Source: Chloroflexi bacterium RBG_16_64_43
GTDB lineage: Bacteria > Chloroflexota > Anaerolineae > Anaerolineales > RBG-16-64-43
Assembly: GCA_001796965.1 (NCBI GenBank)
Contig: MGOA01000034.1
Span: 9,175 to 14,858 of the forward strand
Reading direction: 5' to 3'
Length of the DNA stretch: 5,684 nucleotides
Part shown: positions 1 to 5,530 of the stretch, one piece after another
Numbering within the stretch: position 1 is the first letter of the stretch
How the letters are laid out: each line of letters opens with the position of its first letter
Position numbers and translations under genes: made by a program
The notes under the pieces: model-generated
The model's database searches: none
The model's input: the letters and a program-made list of their open reading frames with translations, nothing else
Told to the model about the DNA's origin: nothing

Positions 1-1
1 C

Positions 2-952
2 GGCCGCGGCGTGCTAGAGGCCTTTGGCATCGGCGTCGAGGTGGGCGAGAAGGACGTCGCGGCACGCGGCAACTTCTGCACCGTGGACTCGGCCGGCCTG
101 ATCAGCGACCGTCGCGCCGGGCGCATCGCCACCGAGGCGGCCCGCCCGCTGGTCGAGAAGCTGGCCACGATCCGCCTGCCCGGCGTGACGTCCGAAGTAC
201 GCCCGGTCAAAGAGCATCGCTTCGTCGTTGTCTTTCGCGGCGAAGGCCTCTCGGCCGAGCTATCCGAGACCGACCCGCAGCGCACCGGCGCGGCTCCGCT
301 GCCAGTGCGTGCGCTGGAGGCCCAGGCCGCGCGCACGGCAGAGTTGTTCAATCAGTGGATCGCGCAGGCGCACAAGCTGCTGGCGAACGACCGGCCGGCC
401 AACATGATCACTCTGCGCGGATTCTCGGGCGACCCGCGTCTACCGAAGTTCGGCGACATCTTCAAAGTGCGCCCGGCCTGCGTCGCGGTGTATCCGATGT
501 ACCGCGGCGTGGCCAAACTGGTGGGCATGACAACGATCCCCTTCGAGGGAGACACACCGGCCGACGAGTTCGCCGCGGTGGCCCGCGTTTGGAACGACCA
601 CGACTATTTCTTCGTCCACATCAAGCCGACAGACTCGCGCGGCGAAGACGGCAACTTCGAGGCCAAGGTGAAGGCGATCGAGGCGGTGGACCAGGCGCTG
701 CCGTCGCTGATGAAACTCACTCCGGATGTGCTGGTGGTCACTGGCGATCACTCGACCCCTGCGGTGATGAAGACCCACTCGTTCCATCCGTGCCCGCTGT
801 TGATGTGGGCGCCGAGCACTGTTCGCACGGATGAAGCAACGACCTTCGGCGAGCGTGCCTGCATGCGCGGCGGCCTGGGGACGTTTGCCGCCAGTGAGAT
901 CATGACGCTGATGATGGCTCATGCCGGCCGCCTCGCCAAGTACGGGGCATAG
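2..952 (+). CDS. apgM: 2,3-bisphosphoglycerate-independent phosphoglycerate mutase, archaeal type (5'-truncated by window edge)
   Basis: Interconverts 3-phosphoglycerate and 2-phosphoglycerate in glycolysis/gluconeogenesis in the cytoplasm, as a metal-dependent member of the alkaline-phosphatase superfamily. The reading frame is open from base 2 to the TAG at 950-952 (316 residues visible). ApgM proteins are about 400 residues, so roughly 80-90 N-terminal residues, including the catalytic serine region, lie outside. The visible part opens with the ApgM-like GRGVLEAFG and continues with NFCTVD and SDRRAGRIA, typical of this family rather than of GpmI or GpmA. Metal-site residues seen are Asp at 632, Asp-His in VTGDHSTP at 746-751, and the His of KTHSFHP at 776. 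Where many family members have DxxxH, this protein has DxxxE (Glu at 644). The GTG at 11 is internal, not the start. The gene converges on the minus-strand replication operon across a 1-kb repeat-rich gap. Family assignment is from remembered motifs and is strong. Confidence 0.9.
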   Translation, partial: GRGVLEAFGIGVEVGEKDVAARGNFCTVDSAGLISDRRAGRIATEAARPLVEKLATIRLPGVTSEVRPVKEHRFVVVFRGEGLSAELSETDPQRTGAAPLPVRALEAQAARTAELFNQWIAQAHKLLANDRPANMITLRGFSGDPRLPKFGDIFKVRPACVAVYPMYRGVAKLVGMTTIPFEGDTPADEFAAVARVWNDHDYFFVHIKPTDSRGEDGNFEAKVKAIEAVDQALPSLMKLTPDVLVVTGDHSTPAVMKTHSFHPCPLLMWAPSTVRTDEATTFGERACMRGGLGTFAASEIMTLMMAHAGRLAKYGA

Positions 953-1130
953 CGCGGTCGAGAAGCGCGGGGGAGATCATCCAGGAGAGGGCATAGCACG
1001 CCTTACGGATGACCGCGCGCGGGCGGCATGTGCCCAGATGCCGCGCACGATTGAGGCCATAGTGGGGTCCCCCCTCTGTTCGCGGACCTCGTGATCGTGC
1101 CCGTCAATCCAATGCGGCTATGTGTATCGA
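953..1130. other. Non-coding spacer downstream of apgM
   Basis: No credible gene is seen here. The stretch holds one small perfect inverted repeat, GCGGCAT/ATGCCGC (1023-1029 and 1038-1044, 8-nt loop), about 70 bp beyond the apgM stop. It could form a hairpin at the mRNA 3' end, but there is no T-run after it, so it is not called an intrinsic terminator. From about 1121 rightwards the sequence begins to resemble the segment that precedes the later repeat copies (TGTGT followed a few bases on by CATTCCC). Confidence 0.5.
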
Positions 1131-1547
1131 TCGCCATTCCCGCGTGTTCGTAGCGGGAATCCAGGCAGCCCGTCCGTAGACGACGCGCGAATCGCGTGCG
1201 CCCGTCCTCCTGGGTCCCCGCCTTGTGCACGCGGGGACGACGAACAAGAGTCTCGTCCTTCCCGCGTGGCCTTGTGTTTTGACCGTCATTCCCGCGTGCT
1301 CGCAGCGGGAATCCAGGCAGCCCGCACGCAAACGACGTGCGAAACGCGTGCGCCCGTTCTCCTGGGCCGCCGCCTTATGCCCGCGGGGACGACGAACAAG
1401 AGGCTCGTCCTTCCCGCGTGGTCTTGTGTTTTGGCCGTCATTCCCGCGTGTTCGTAGCGGGACTCCAGGCAACTCAAACGTTGCCGACCCGAGCAACGCG
1501 TGCCGGAGTTCTCCTGGGTCCCCGCTTCGACAATGAGGGGACGACGA
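1131..1547. repeat. Tandem array of three 152-bp REP-doublet (MITE-like) units
   Basis: Three copies lie in exact 152-bp register: the motif CATTCCCGCGTG begins at 1135, 1287 and 1439, and the motif ending in GGGGACGACGA has its arm at 1231, 1383 and 1535. Each copy has a conserved core of about 113 bp (1131-1243, 1283-1395, 1435-1547) made of two hairpins. The first is ATTCCCGC, 9-nt loop, GCGGGAAT; the second is GTCCCCGC, 9-nt loop, GCGGGGAC. The two hairpins are themselves inverted relative to each other (TCGTCATTCCCGCG at one end, CGCGGGGACGACGA at the other; inner edges AATCCAGG and CCTGGGT). The core therefore looks like a REP pair or a small element with terminal inverted repeats. A linker of about 39 bp containing another half-arm (CGTCCTTCCCGCGTGG) separates the cores. 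Copies 1 and 2 are nearly 90% alike by eye; copy 3 is more diverged internally. CATTCCCGC/GCGGGAATCC palindromes are common in bacterial intergenic DNA. No transposase is present here. Confidence 0.9.
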
Positions 1548-1706
1548 GCGCATAGCTCTAACTCCTCATTCTCGCGCGGGCCCAGCAGCATGCTCAAAGG
1601 AACCCTCTCCCGCCTCACCTCCTGCCCCCCCTTGCAGGGCAGGCTCTCCGCCTCGCAACCGTCCTCGACAACATAGCGCATGGCGGACAGGGCGTGGAGA
1701 ACCTCG
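1548..1706. other. Non-coding spacer between repeat array and terminator
   Basis: No gene is supported. The segment is C-rich on the plus strand and contains a short inverted repeat CCTGCCC/GGGCAGG (1621-1627 and 1637-1643). The strong plus-strand terminator that follows implies that transcription from the left runs through it, either apgM read-through or a short unassigned transcript. I see no recognisable promoter or RNA family. Confidence 0.4.
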
Positions 1707-1741
1707 AAGAGGCGGGGGGCCTTTTGCCCCCCGCCTCTTTT
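1707..1741 (+). terminator. Strong Rho-independent terminator (plus strand)
   Basis: A perfect 14-bp stem (AAGAGGCGGGGGGC at 1707-1720, GCCCCCCGCCTCTT at 1726-1739) closes a 5-nt CTTTT loop and runs into TTTT at 1738-1741. The T-run lies only on the plus-strand side; on the minus strand the stem is followed by CGAGG, so it points rightwards. It sits 755 bp after the apgM stop. It may end apgM read-through or an unannotated transcript, and would shield the converging replication operon from antisense transcription. Confidence 0.8.
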
Positions 1742-1749
1742 AAAGACTT

Positions 1750-1812
1750 CTCCCCTCCCCGGGCCTGACGACCTCGCGGTGACACCCCAGCTTGCCGGGG
1801 GAGGGGTCAGGG
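1750..1812. repeat. GC-rich imperfect inverted repeat
   Basis: The left arm CCCCTCCCCGG (1752-1762) pairs with CCGGGGGAGGGG (1795-1806), with one extra G in the right arm; CCTGAC (1764-1769) and GTCAGG (1807-1812) give an alternative pairing. The overall pattern (CTCCCCTCCCCGG then CCGGGGGAGGGGTCAGGGG) recalls intergenic repeats common in GC-rich environmental bacteria, from memory only. No T-run follows, so it is listed as a repeat and not as a terminator. Confidence 0.5.
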
Positions 1813-1867
1813 GTGGGGATTAAGAACGACAGTCCTTCTCAAGAAGCCCGAAAGCACCTCTTCGTCC

Positions 1868-1893
1868 TTCCCGCGCGTTCGTAGCGGGAATCC
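1868..1893. repeat. Solitary REP-like hairpin
   Basis: The arms TTCCCGC and GCGGGAA flank the loop GCGTTCGTA, followed by TCC. Arms and loop closely match the first hairpin of the 152-bp array, and the left flank TCGTCC matches the array linker. It stands alone about 320 bp from the array, with no partner hairpin. Confidence 0.75.
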
Positions 1894-1920
1894 ACCTAGG
1901 TCCCTCTCGATGGGATGACA

Positions 1921-1946
1921 CCGGGCTGCCGAAATCGGCAGCCCGG
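1921..1946. terminator. Terminator hairpin behind the replication operon (likely bidirectional)
   Basis: A perfect 11-bp stem (CCGGGCTGCCG at 1921-1931, CGGCAGCCCGG at 1936-1946) has an AAAT loop. It begins 9 nt after the stop codon of the dnaC-like gene on the minus strand. On the plus strand it is followed by TTGTTTCTCTC, a fair T-rich tract. On the minus strand TGTCATCCC follows, which is weak. By position it most likely ends the dnaB operon mRNA, and it may also stop plus-strand transcripts. Confidence 0.75.
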
Positions 1947-1955
1947 TTGTTTCTC

Positions 1956-3374
1956 TCAGCGCGAGCGCGATGCGCGCCGCTTCTCTGCGGCCGCGTGCGC
2001 CCGCGGCGGCCGCTTGCCTCCCACGAACGCCGGCGCCGTGATCGCGTACACGCGACACAGGCGGCTGTCAAGCATCCGCGTCTGGATACGCGCATCGATC
2101 TCTTCCAACTCATCGGAGGTCGTAATCACCGTCGGCAATTCCGCGTTGTAACGGTAGTTGAAAAGTTGATACAGTTTCTCGCGCACCCAGGGAGTCATGT
2201 TCTGCGTGCCCAAATCGTCGAGCACCAACAACTGCGCCGAGCGGATCTCGTCGAAACGACGGTCGTAGCGCGCGTTGCTGGAGGGGCTGAACGTCGCGCG
2301 CAGATGGTCCAGCAAATCGGGCACCTCCACGAACAGAACCTGATGCCCGGCGCTGTTGCGGTAGTTGGCGATGGCCGCGGCTAGGTGCGTCTTCCCTGAG
2401 GCATATGCCCCGAGCAGCACCAGCCACCCGCGCGGATCCTCGGCAAAGTGGTGCGCTGTTTCCAGCGCGCCCTTGAGGTTGCGCACCTCTTCGGCGGTCA
2501 ACCCGCCCTCCTCGCGTAAGGAAAACGTGCCAAACGTCTGACGCTCGTGGTGCGCGAGGGTCGAGAGGTCCGACTGGGAGGAATCCAGGGTGGGTTGGCG
2601 ATAGTCAGGCGCATGAATGTGCACCCGCGTGACGAGTTCGGGGTCGGCCAATCGCGAGCGGATGCGACCGTCCACTTCGTCGAGGTCGACGTTGGTGGTG
2701 ATAACCGTGGGCAGGCGGCTCACATAGCGATGATTGATGATCTGGAACACTTTTTCTTGCGCCCAGGGAGTCGCACTATGCGAACCGAAATCGTCCAGCA
2801 CCAGCAACCGCACGGCGCGAATCTCTTCGAAGCGTGCCTCAAAGGTCGACGACTCATCATCGTATGTTGCGCGCAGCCAATCCAATAGATCTGGCACGGT
2901 GAGGTAGAGCGTGGGCACGCCGCTGTCGACAGCCTGGTTGGCAATCGCCGCTGCCAGATGGGTCTTGCCGCATCCGTACCCCCCGGAGAGGACCAACCAG
3001 CCGTTCGGAGCGGAGGCAAACGCGCGCGCCTGGTTGAAGGCCTGCTCCAAGGATGCCTGCTGCGTCGCCCCGAGGCCGATTCGGCCGTGGGGCTGGAAAC
3101 TTTGGAAGGAGTAGTGACGCAATTGATCGAGCCGGCTCAGGCGTTGCAGGCGCTCGGTTTGCCGCCCGCGGTCTATTTCTTCAACGCAGGTGCAGGGCGT
3201 GACCCGTCCGAAGTCGGGATGGTCCACCGGCAGGTCTCGGCGGACATAGCCGAGGCCGCCGCACACCGGGCAATCGGGGCGGCCCCGGCCGGGCCGCGGG
3301 CCGATGGATCCCGAGGGACCGGAGTCGGTCGGGCGCTCAGTGCTCGATGAAGTCTTTGAGTTCGCCTTCGACAT
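1956..3374 (-). CDS. DnaC/DnaI-type helicase-loader ATPase with zinc motif and two tandem AAA+ modules
   Basis: Probable ATP-dependent loader of the DnaB helicase (472 aa). Residues 35-63 hold a four-cysteine motif, C35-x2-C38 then C61-x-C63, likely a zinc ribbon as in DnaI-like loaders. AAA+ module 1 (about 88-258) has Walker A GGYGCGKT at 131-138, Walker B LLVLDD near 190-195, sensor-1-like TVITTN near 223-228 and Arg-finger-like RIRSR near 237-241. Module 2 (about 279-450) repeats all of these: GAYASGKT 322-329, LLVLDD near 382-387, TVITTS near 415-420, RIQTR near 429-433. The modules are about half identical by eye. Family members have one module (E. coli DnaC about 245 aa, B. subtilis DnaI about 310), so this is an internal duplication. 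The tail (454-472) is Arg/Lys/Ala-rich. The frame is open upstream to 3536, but ATG at 3374 is preferred: it precedes the zinc motif, has the weak G-rich AAAAGGGCGGG upstream, and limits overlap with the DnaD-like gene to 38 bp. IstB transposition ATPases are the main alternative; the operon argues for replication. Confidence 0.85.
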   Translation of the reverse strand: MSKANSKTSSSTERPTDSGPSGSIGPRPGRGRPDCPVCGGLGYVRRDLPVDHPDFGRVTPCTCVEEIDRGRQTERLQRLSRLDQLRHYSFQSFQPHGRIGLGATQQASLEQAFNQARAFASAPNGWLVLSGGYGCGKTHLAAAIANQAVDSGVPTLYLTVPDLLDWLRATYDDESSTFEARFEEIRAVRLLVLDDFGSHSATPWAQEKVFQIINHRYVSRLPTVITTNVDLDEVDGRIRSRLADPELVTRVHIHAPDYRQPTLDSSQSDLSTLAHHERQTFGTFSLREEGGLTAEEVRNLKGALETAHHFAEDPRGWLVLLGAYASGKTHLAAAIANYRNSAGHQVLFVEVPDLLDHLRATFSPSSNARYDRRFDEIRSAQLLVLDDLGTQNMTPWVREKLYQLFNYRYNAELPTVITTSDELEEIDARIQTRMLDSRLCRVYAITAPAFVGGKRPPRAHAAAEKRRASRSR

Positions 3375-4032
3375 AACGTCGCCCGCCCTTTTCCGCTCCG
3401 GGCTCCTGGCCGCCGCGCCCCTCGGTCTTCCACCGCTCGAGGATGGCGGCGATATAACGCCACGATCGTGCGTTGCCTTCCACAGCCAGGTGCATGGCTT
3501 CCTCGATCCATGCGGCCGGGTAAGCCTTCTCCGCATCCCGCAAGATATCCGCCATCACCGGCGTCAGTGCGCCGATATTCTCTTCGTACATTGCGAAGAC
3601 ATTCGGCCGCTCGAGATGGACCGGGCGTGCGGCGCCGCGGTCTTCGTCCGGCTGCCAATCCCCCCGCTCCAGGCCTTCCGCGGCCGCCCGTCCGCGTGCG
3701 GTGTTCAGGAAGATCGCCTCCGCCCCGCCCTCAGCCTGCCGCCCGCGCAGGAGTACTCCCCGTGCAAGCGCTCGCTCCAAAGCATGCTCCAGGACTTTTC
3801 CGATGTCGCGGCCATCTCCCACCAGCGTCTCGCGCAAATTCGGGTCTGCCGTCAGATCCGCGCGCAGAAGGTATCGCGGTTCGCCTTCCTGGCGGGAGAG
3901 TGCCCACATGACGTACAGCGTGAGCTTGAGCTCCGCCAAGTCGTCGATGGCCGGAAGCAGCTCACTGAAGAACGGCTCGGGAAGCGACACCCAGCGCACG
4001 GGCCCGTCGCGAAAGCCCTCGAAACGCTTCAT
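3337..4032 (-). CDS. DnaD-domain primosome protein
   Basis: Probable primosome component (231 aa) that remodels DNA or bridges initiator and helicase loader, as DnaD and DnaB do in Firmicutes. The N-terminal part (about 10-110, starting near PEPFFSELLPAIDDLAELKL) looks like a winged-helix region. A charged linker follows (about 118-142). The C-terminal DnaD domain covers about 144-203, running from NVFAMYEENIG to SWRYIAAILERW. It contains the family's YIxxILxxW motif at 193-201, which in DnaD proteins contributes to DNA binding. The length matches DnaD (about 230 aa). ATG at 4032 overlaps the dnaB stop as ATGA (4029-4032), which fixes the start and implies coupled translation. Its own stop (3337-3339) lies 38 bp inside the next gene. 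Classical dnaD is best known from Firmicutes, so I give no gene symbol; I recall similar DnaD-domain proteins from Chloroflexota. No key residues look missing. Confidence 0.87.
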   Translation of the reverse strand: MKRFEGFRDGPVRWVSLPEPFFSELLPAIDDLAELKLTLYVMWALSRQEGEPRYLLRADLTADPNLRETLVGDGRDIGKVLEHALERALARGVLLRGRQAEGGAEAIFLNTARGRAAAEGLERGDWQPDEDRGAARPVHLERPNVFAMYEENIGALTPVMADILRDAEKAYPAAWIEEAMHLAVEGNARSWRYIAAILERWKTEGRGGQEPGAEKGGRRYVEGELKDFIEH

Positions 4033-5435
4033 TTGCTTCTAGCGGTCGGCGCGCCATCCATGCCGCGCGTGGCGGCGTTTTCGAATCGAGCTAGCGTCGG
4101 CAGGAAGATGAGTTCTACGCTGCCCGTGGGCCCGTGGCGGTGTTTGGCAATGATGATCTCGGTGACGTTGGTCCGGTCTTCCTCGGAAACGTAGGGATCA
4201 TTGCGGTGGATGAAAAGCACAACGTCGGCGTCTTGCTCGAGGCTTCCAGATTCGCGCAGGTCCGAGAGCACCGGCCGACGGTCGGAGCGCTGCTCGACCG
4301 CCCGCGAAAGCTGGGCCGCAGCCAAAACCGGGACGTTGAGTTCTCGCGCCAGAGCCTTAAGGCTGCGCGAGATGAGCGAGACTTCCTGAACGCGGTTCTC
4401 GGTGCGGAAGTCGGTGCCCATAAGCTGAAGGTAGTCCACCACCACCAGGTCGAGGTTGAACTCCAGGTGCAGACGACGGCACTTGCTGCGCAGTTGGAGC
4501 GGGGTGAGCGCCGGCGTATCGTCGAGGAAGATCTGCATTTCGCTCAGAACGCTGGCCGCGTGGGTGAAGCGCGGCCATTCGTCCTCTTCGATGCGCCCCA
4601 GCCGCATGCGGTGCGAATCGATGCCGGATTCTTGCGAGATGAGGCGCTGCACTAACTGCTCACGCGACATCTCGAGGGAGAACACGCCCACGTGCTTGCG
4701 ATAGAGCTGGGCGGCGTTCTTGGCGATCGAAAGTAGCATCGCCGACTTGCCCTGCCCCGGGCGCCCGGCCACGATGATCAGGTCCGAGCGTTGCAGCCCG
4801 CCCAGCTTCCGGTCCAAATCGATGAACCCGCTGGGGATGCCGTAGGCCTCATCCTCGGGTGCGCGAGAGAGGTACTCGACACGGTCGTAGTATTCACTGA
4901 TGACGCGCCCGATGGGCTCCACGTCGCGCGCCAGGCGGCGCTGGCTGACGTCGAAGATGGCCTTCTCGGCCTCGCCCATCACGTCCTCGATGGGCACACC
5001 CGTATCGTGCGCCTGCCTGGCCACCACGCTCGCGGCCGCAAGTAGCTTGCGCCGCACGGCCTGCTCTTCGACCAACCGGCCGTAAGCCTCGGCGTGTAAT
5101 GAGCTGGGCACGTTGTCCATGAGCGCGGCCAAGAAGGCCGGCCCTCCAGCTTCGGCCAGCCGGCCCGCGCGCTCCAACTCCTGGGCCACCGTCATCACAT
5201 CGATGGGCACGCGCTTCTCCACCAATTGGTGGAAGGCCTCCCACACCCAGCCATTTCGGTGCAGGTAGAAATCGCCCGGGCCGAGGAAAGAGGCCACCTC
5301 GTAGTAGGCCTCGGGGTTGATCAGCACCGACCCGAGCAAGGCCTCTTCGGCCTCGCGGCTGTGCGGGGCGACGATCGGGCCGCCCGCCGGCTGGGGAGTG
5401 GATTCGGAGGGAATGAACGTCTCTCGGTCGGTCAT
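4029..5435 (-). CDS. dnaB: Replicative DNA helicase DnaB
   Basis: Hexameric ring helicase that unwinds DNA at the fork and recruits primase (468 aa, usual length). The N-terminal DnaB domain covers about 24-125 (PHSREAEEALLGSVLINPEAYY onward). The RecA-like motor covers about 200-455: Walker A GRPGQGKS at 224-231, FSLEM at 252-256, Walker B with DYLQLM at 334-339, LAAAQLSR near 371-378, SDLRESGSLEQDAD at 391-404, and the Lys/Arg finger region IIIAKHRHGPTG at 427-438. The P-loop differs from E. coli GRPSMGKT but keeps GK[ST]. No intein or insertion is visible. ATG at 5435 is chosen because the frame continues into a recognisable short DnaB N-terminus. A TTG at 5492 would add 19 low-complexity residues encoded across a strong inverted repeat. 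No clear Shine-Dalgarno sequence precedes either start. It is first of three overlapping genes and lies 95 bp behind the preceding stop, so it may share that gene's promoter. Confidence 0.95.
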   Translation of the reverse strand: MTDRETFIPSESTPQPAGGPIVAPHSREAEEALLGSVLINPEAYYEVASFLGPGDFYLHRNGWVWEAFHQLVEKRVPIDVMTVAQELERAGRLAEAGGPAFLAALMDNVPSSLHAEAYGRLVEEQAVRRKLLAAASVVARQAHDTGVPIEDVMGEAEKAIFDVSQRRLARDVEPIGRVISEYYDRVEYLSRAPEDEAYGIPSGFIDLDRKLGGLQRSDLIIVAGRPGQGKSAMLLSIAKNAAQLYRKHVGVFSLEMSREQLVQRLISQESGIDSHRMRLGRIEEDEWPRFTHAASVLSEMQIFLDDTPALTPLQLRSKCRRLHLEFNLDLVVVDYLQLMGTDFRTENRVQEVSLISRSLKALARELNVPVLAAAQLSRAVEQRSDRRPVLSDLRESGSLEQDADVVLFIHRNDPYVSEEDRTNVTEIIIAKHRHGPTGSVELIFLPTLARFENAATRGMDGAPTARSK

Positions 5436-5454
5436 GGTCTGCAGGGTGAGCAAC

Positions 5455-5489
5455 GCGGCCGCACCCGCGAGTCCTGGCTGTGCGGCCGC
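5455..5489. promoter_or_regulatory. Perfect 10-bp inverted repeat in the dnaB leader
   Basis: GCGGCCGCAC (5455-5464) and GTGCGGCCGC (5480-5489) are exact inverse copies with a 15-nt spacer. On the minus-strand transcript this would form a very stable stem ending about 19 nt upstream of the dnaB ATG. It has no T-run. It could affect translation, RNA processing or stability, or be a protein-binding site; function is inference. Confidence 0.45.
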
Positions 5490-5506
5490 CAAGGGTCGCG
5501 CGCCCG

Positions 5507-5525
5507 CCGGGCGGGCTGCGCCCGG
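5507..5525. other. Hairpin just after the upstream gene's stop codon
   Basis: CCGGGCG (5507-5513) and CGCCCGG (5519-5525) surround a 5-nt loop, 5 nt past the TAG of the upstream gene on the minus strand. No T-run follows, so it is not a standard intrinsic terminator. It may protect the 3' end or partly attenuate transcription into dnaB, or be a by-product of GC richness. Confidence 0.4.
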
Positions 5526-5530
5526 CTGAG

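Noticed and set aside
355..922. Open frames of about 160 codons on both strands inside apgM
   Set aside because: apgM in this region reads through with family motifs and metal ligands, and the alternatives have Arg-rich composition without motifs.
1131..1547. CRISPR array
   Set aside because: The repeats are too long (152 bp), there are no unique spacers of constant size between short repeats, and no cas genes are present. The linkers are themselves repeated.
1104..1681. Overlapping open frames of 70-150 codons on both strands across the 152-bp repeats
   Set aside because: The repeat unit is 152 bp, not a multiple of three, so the reading frame would shift in each copy while the DNA stays alike. 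Conservation is in the palindromes, and the translations are Arg/Pro/Ala-rich with no domain. These frames are open only because of GC richness.
1987..2013. Two GCGGCCGC palindromes close together near the end of the dnaC-like gene
   Set aside because: They fall in codons for the Arg/Ala-rich tail of the protein and are explained by GC-rich codon use; no larger structure surrounds them.
1956..3374. IstB transposition helper of an insertion sequence
   Set aside because: No istA transposase, terminal inverted repeats or target duplication are seen. The gene is translationally coupled to a DnaD-domain gene and dnaB and carries the N-terminal zinc motif of replication loaders.
3304..4194. 296-codon plus-strand open frame opposite the DnaD-like gene
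   Set aside because: The minus strand carries a recognisable DnaD domain with start and stop tightly nested in the operon; the plus-strand translation shows no family motif.
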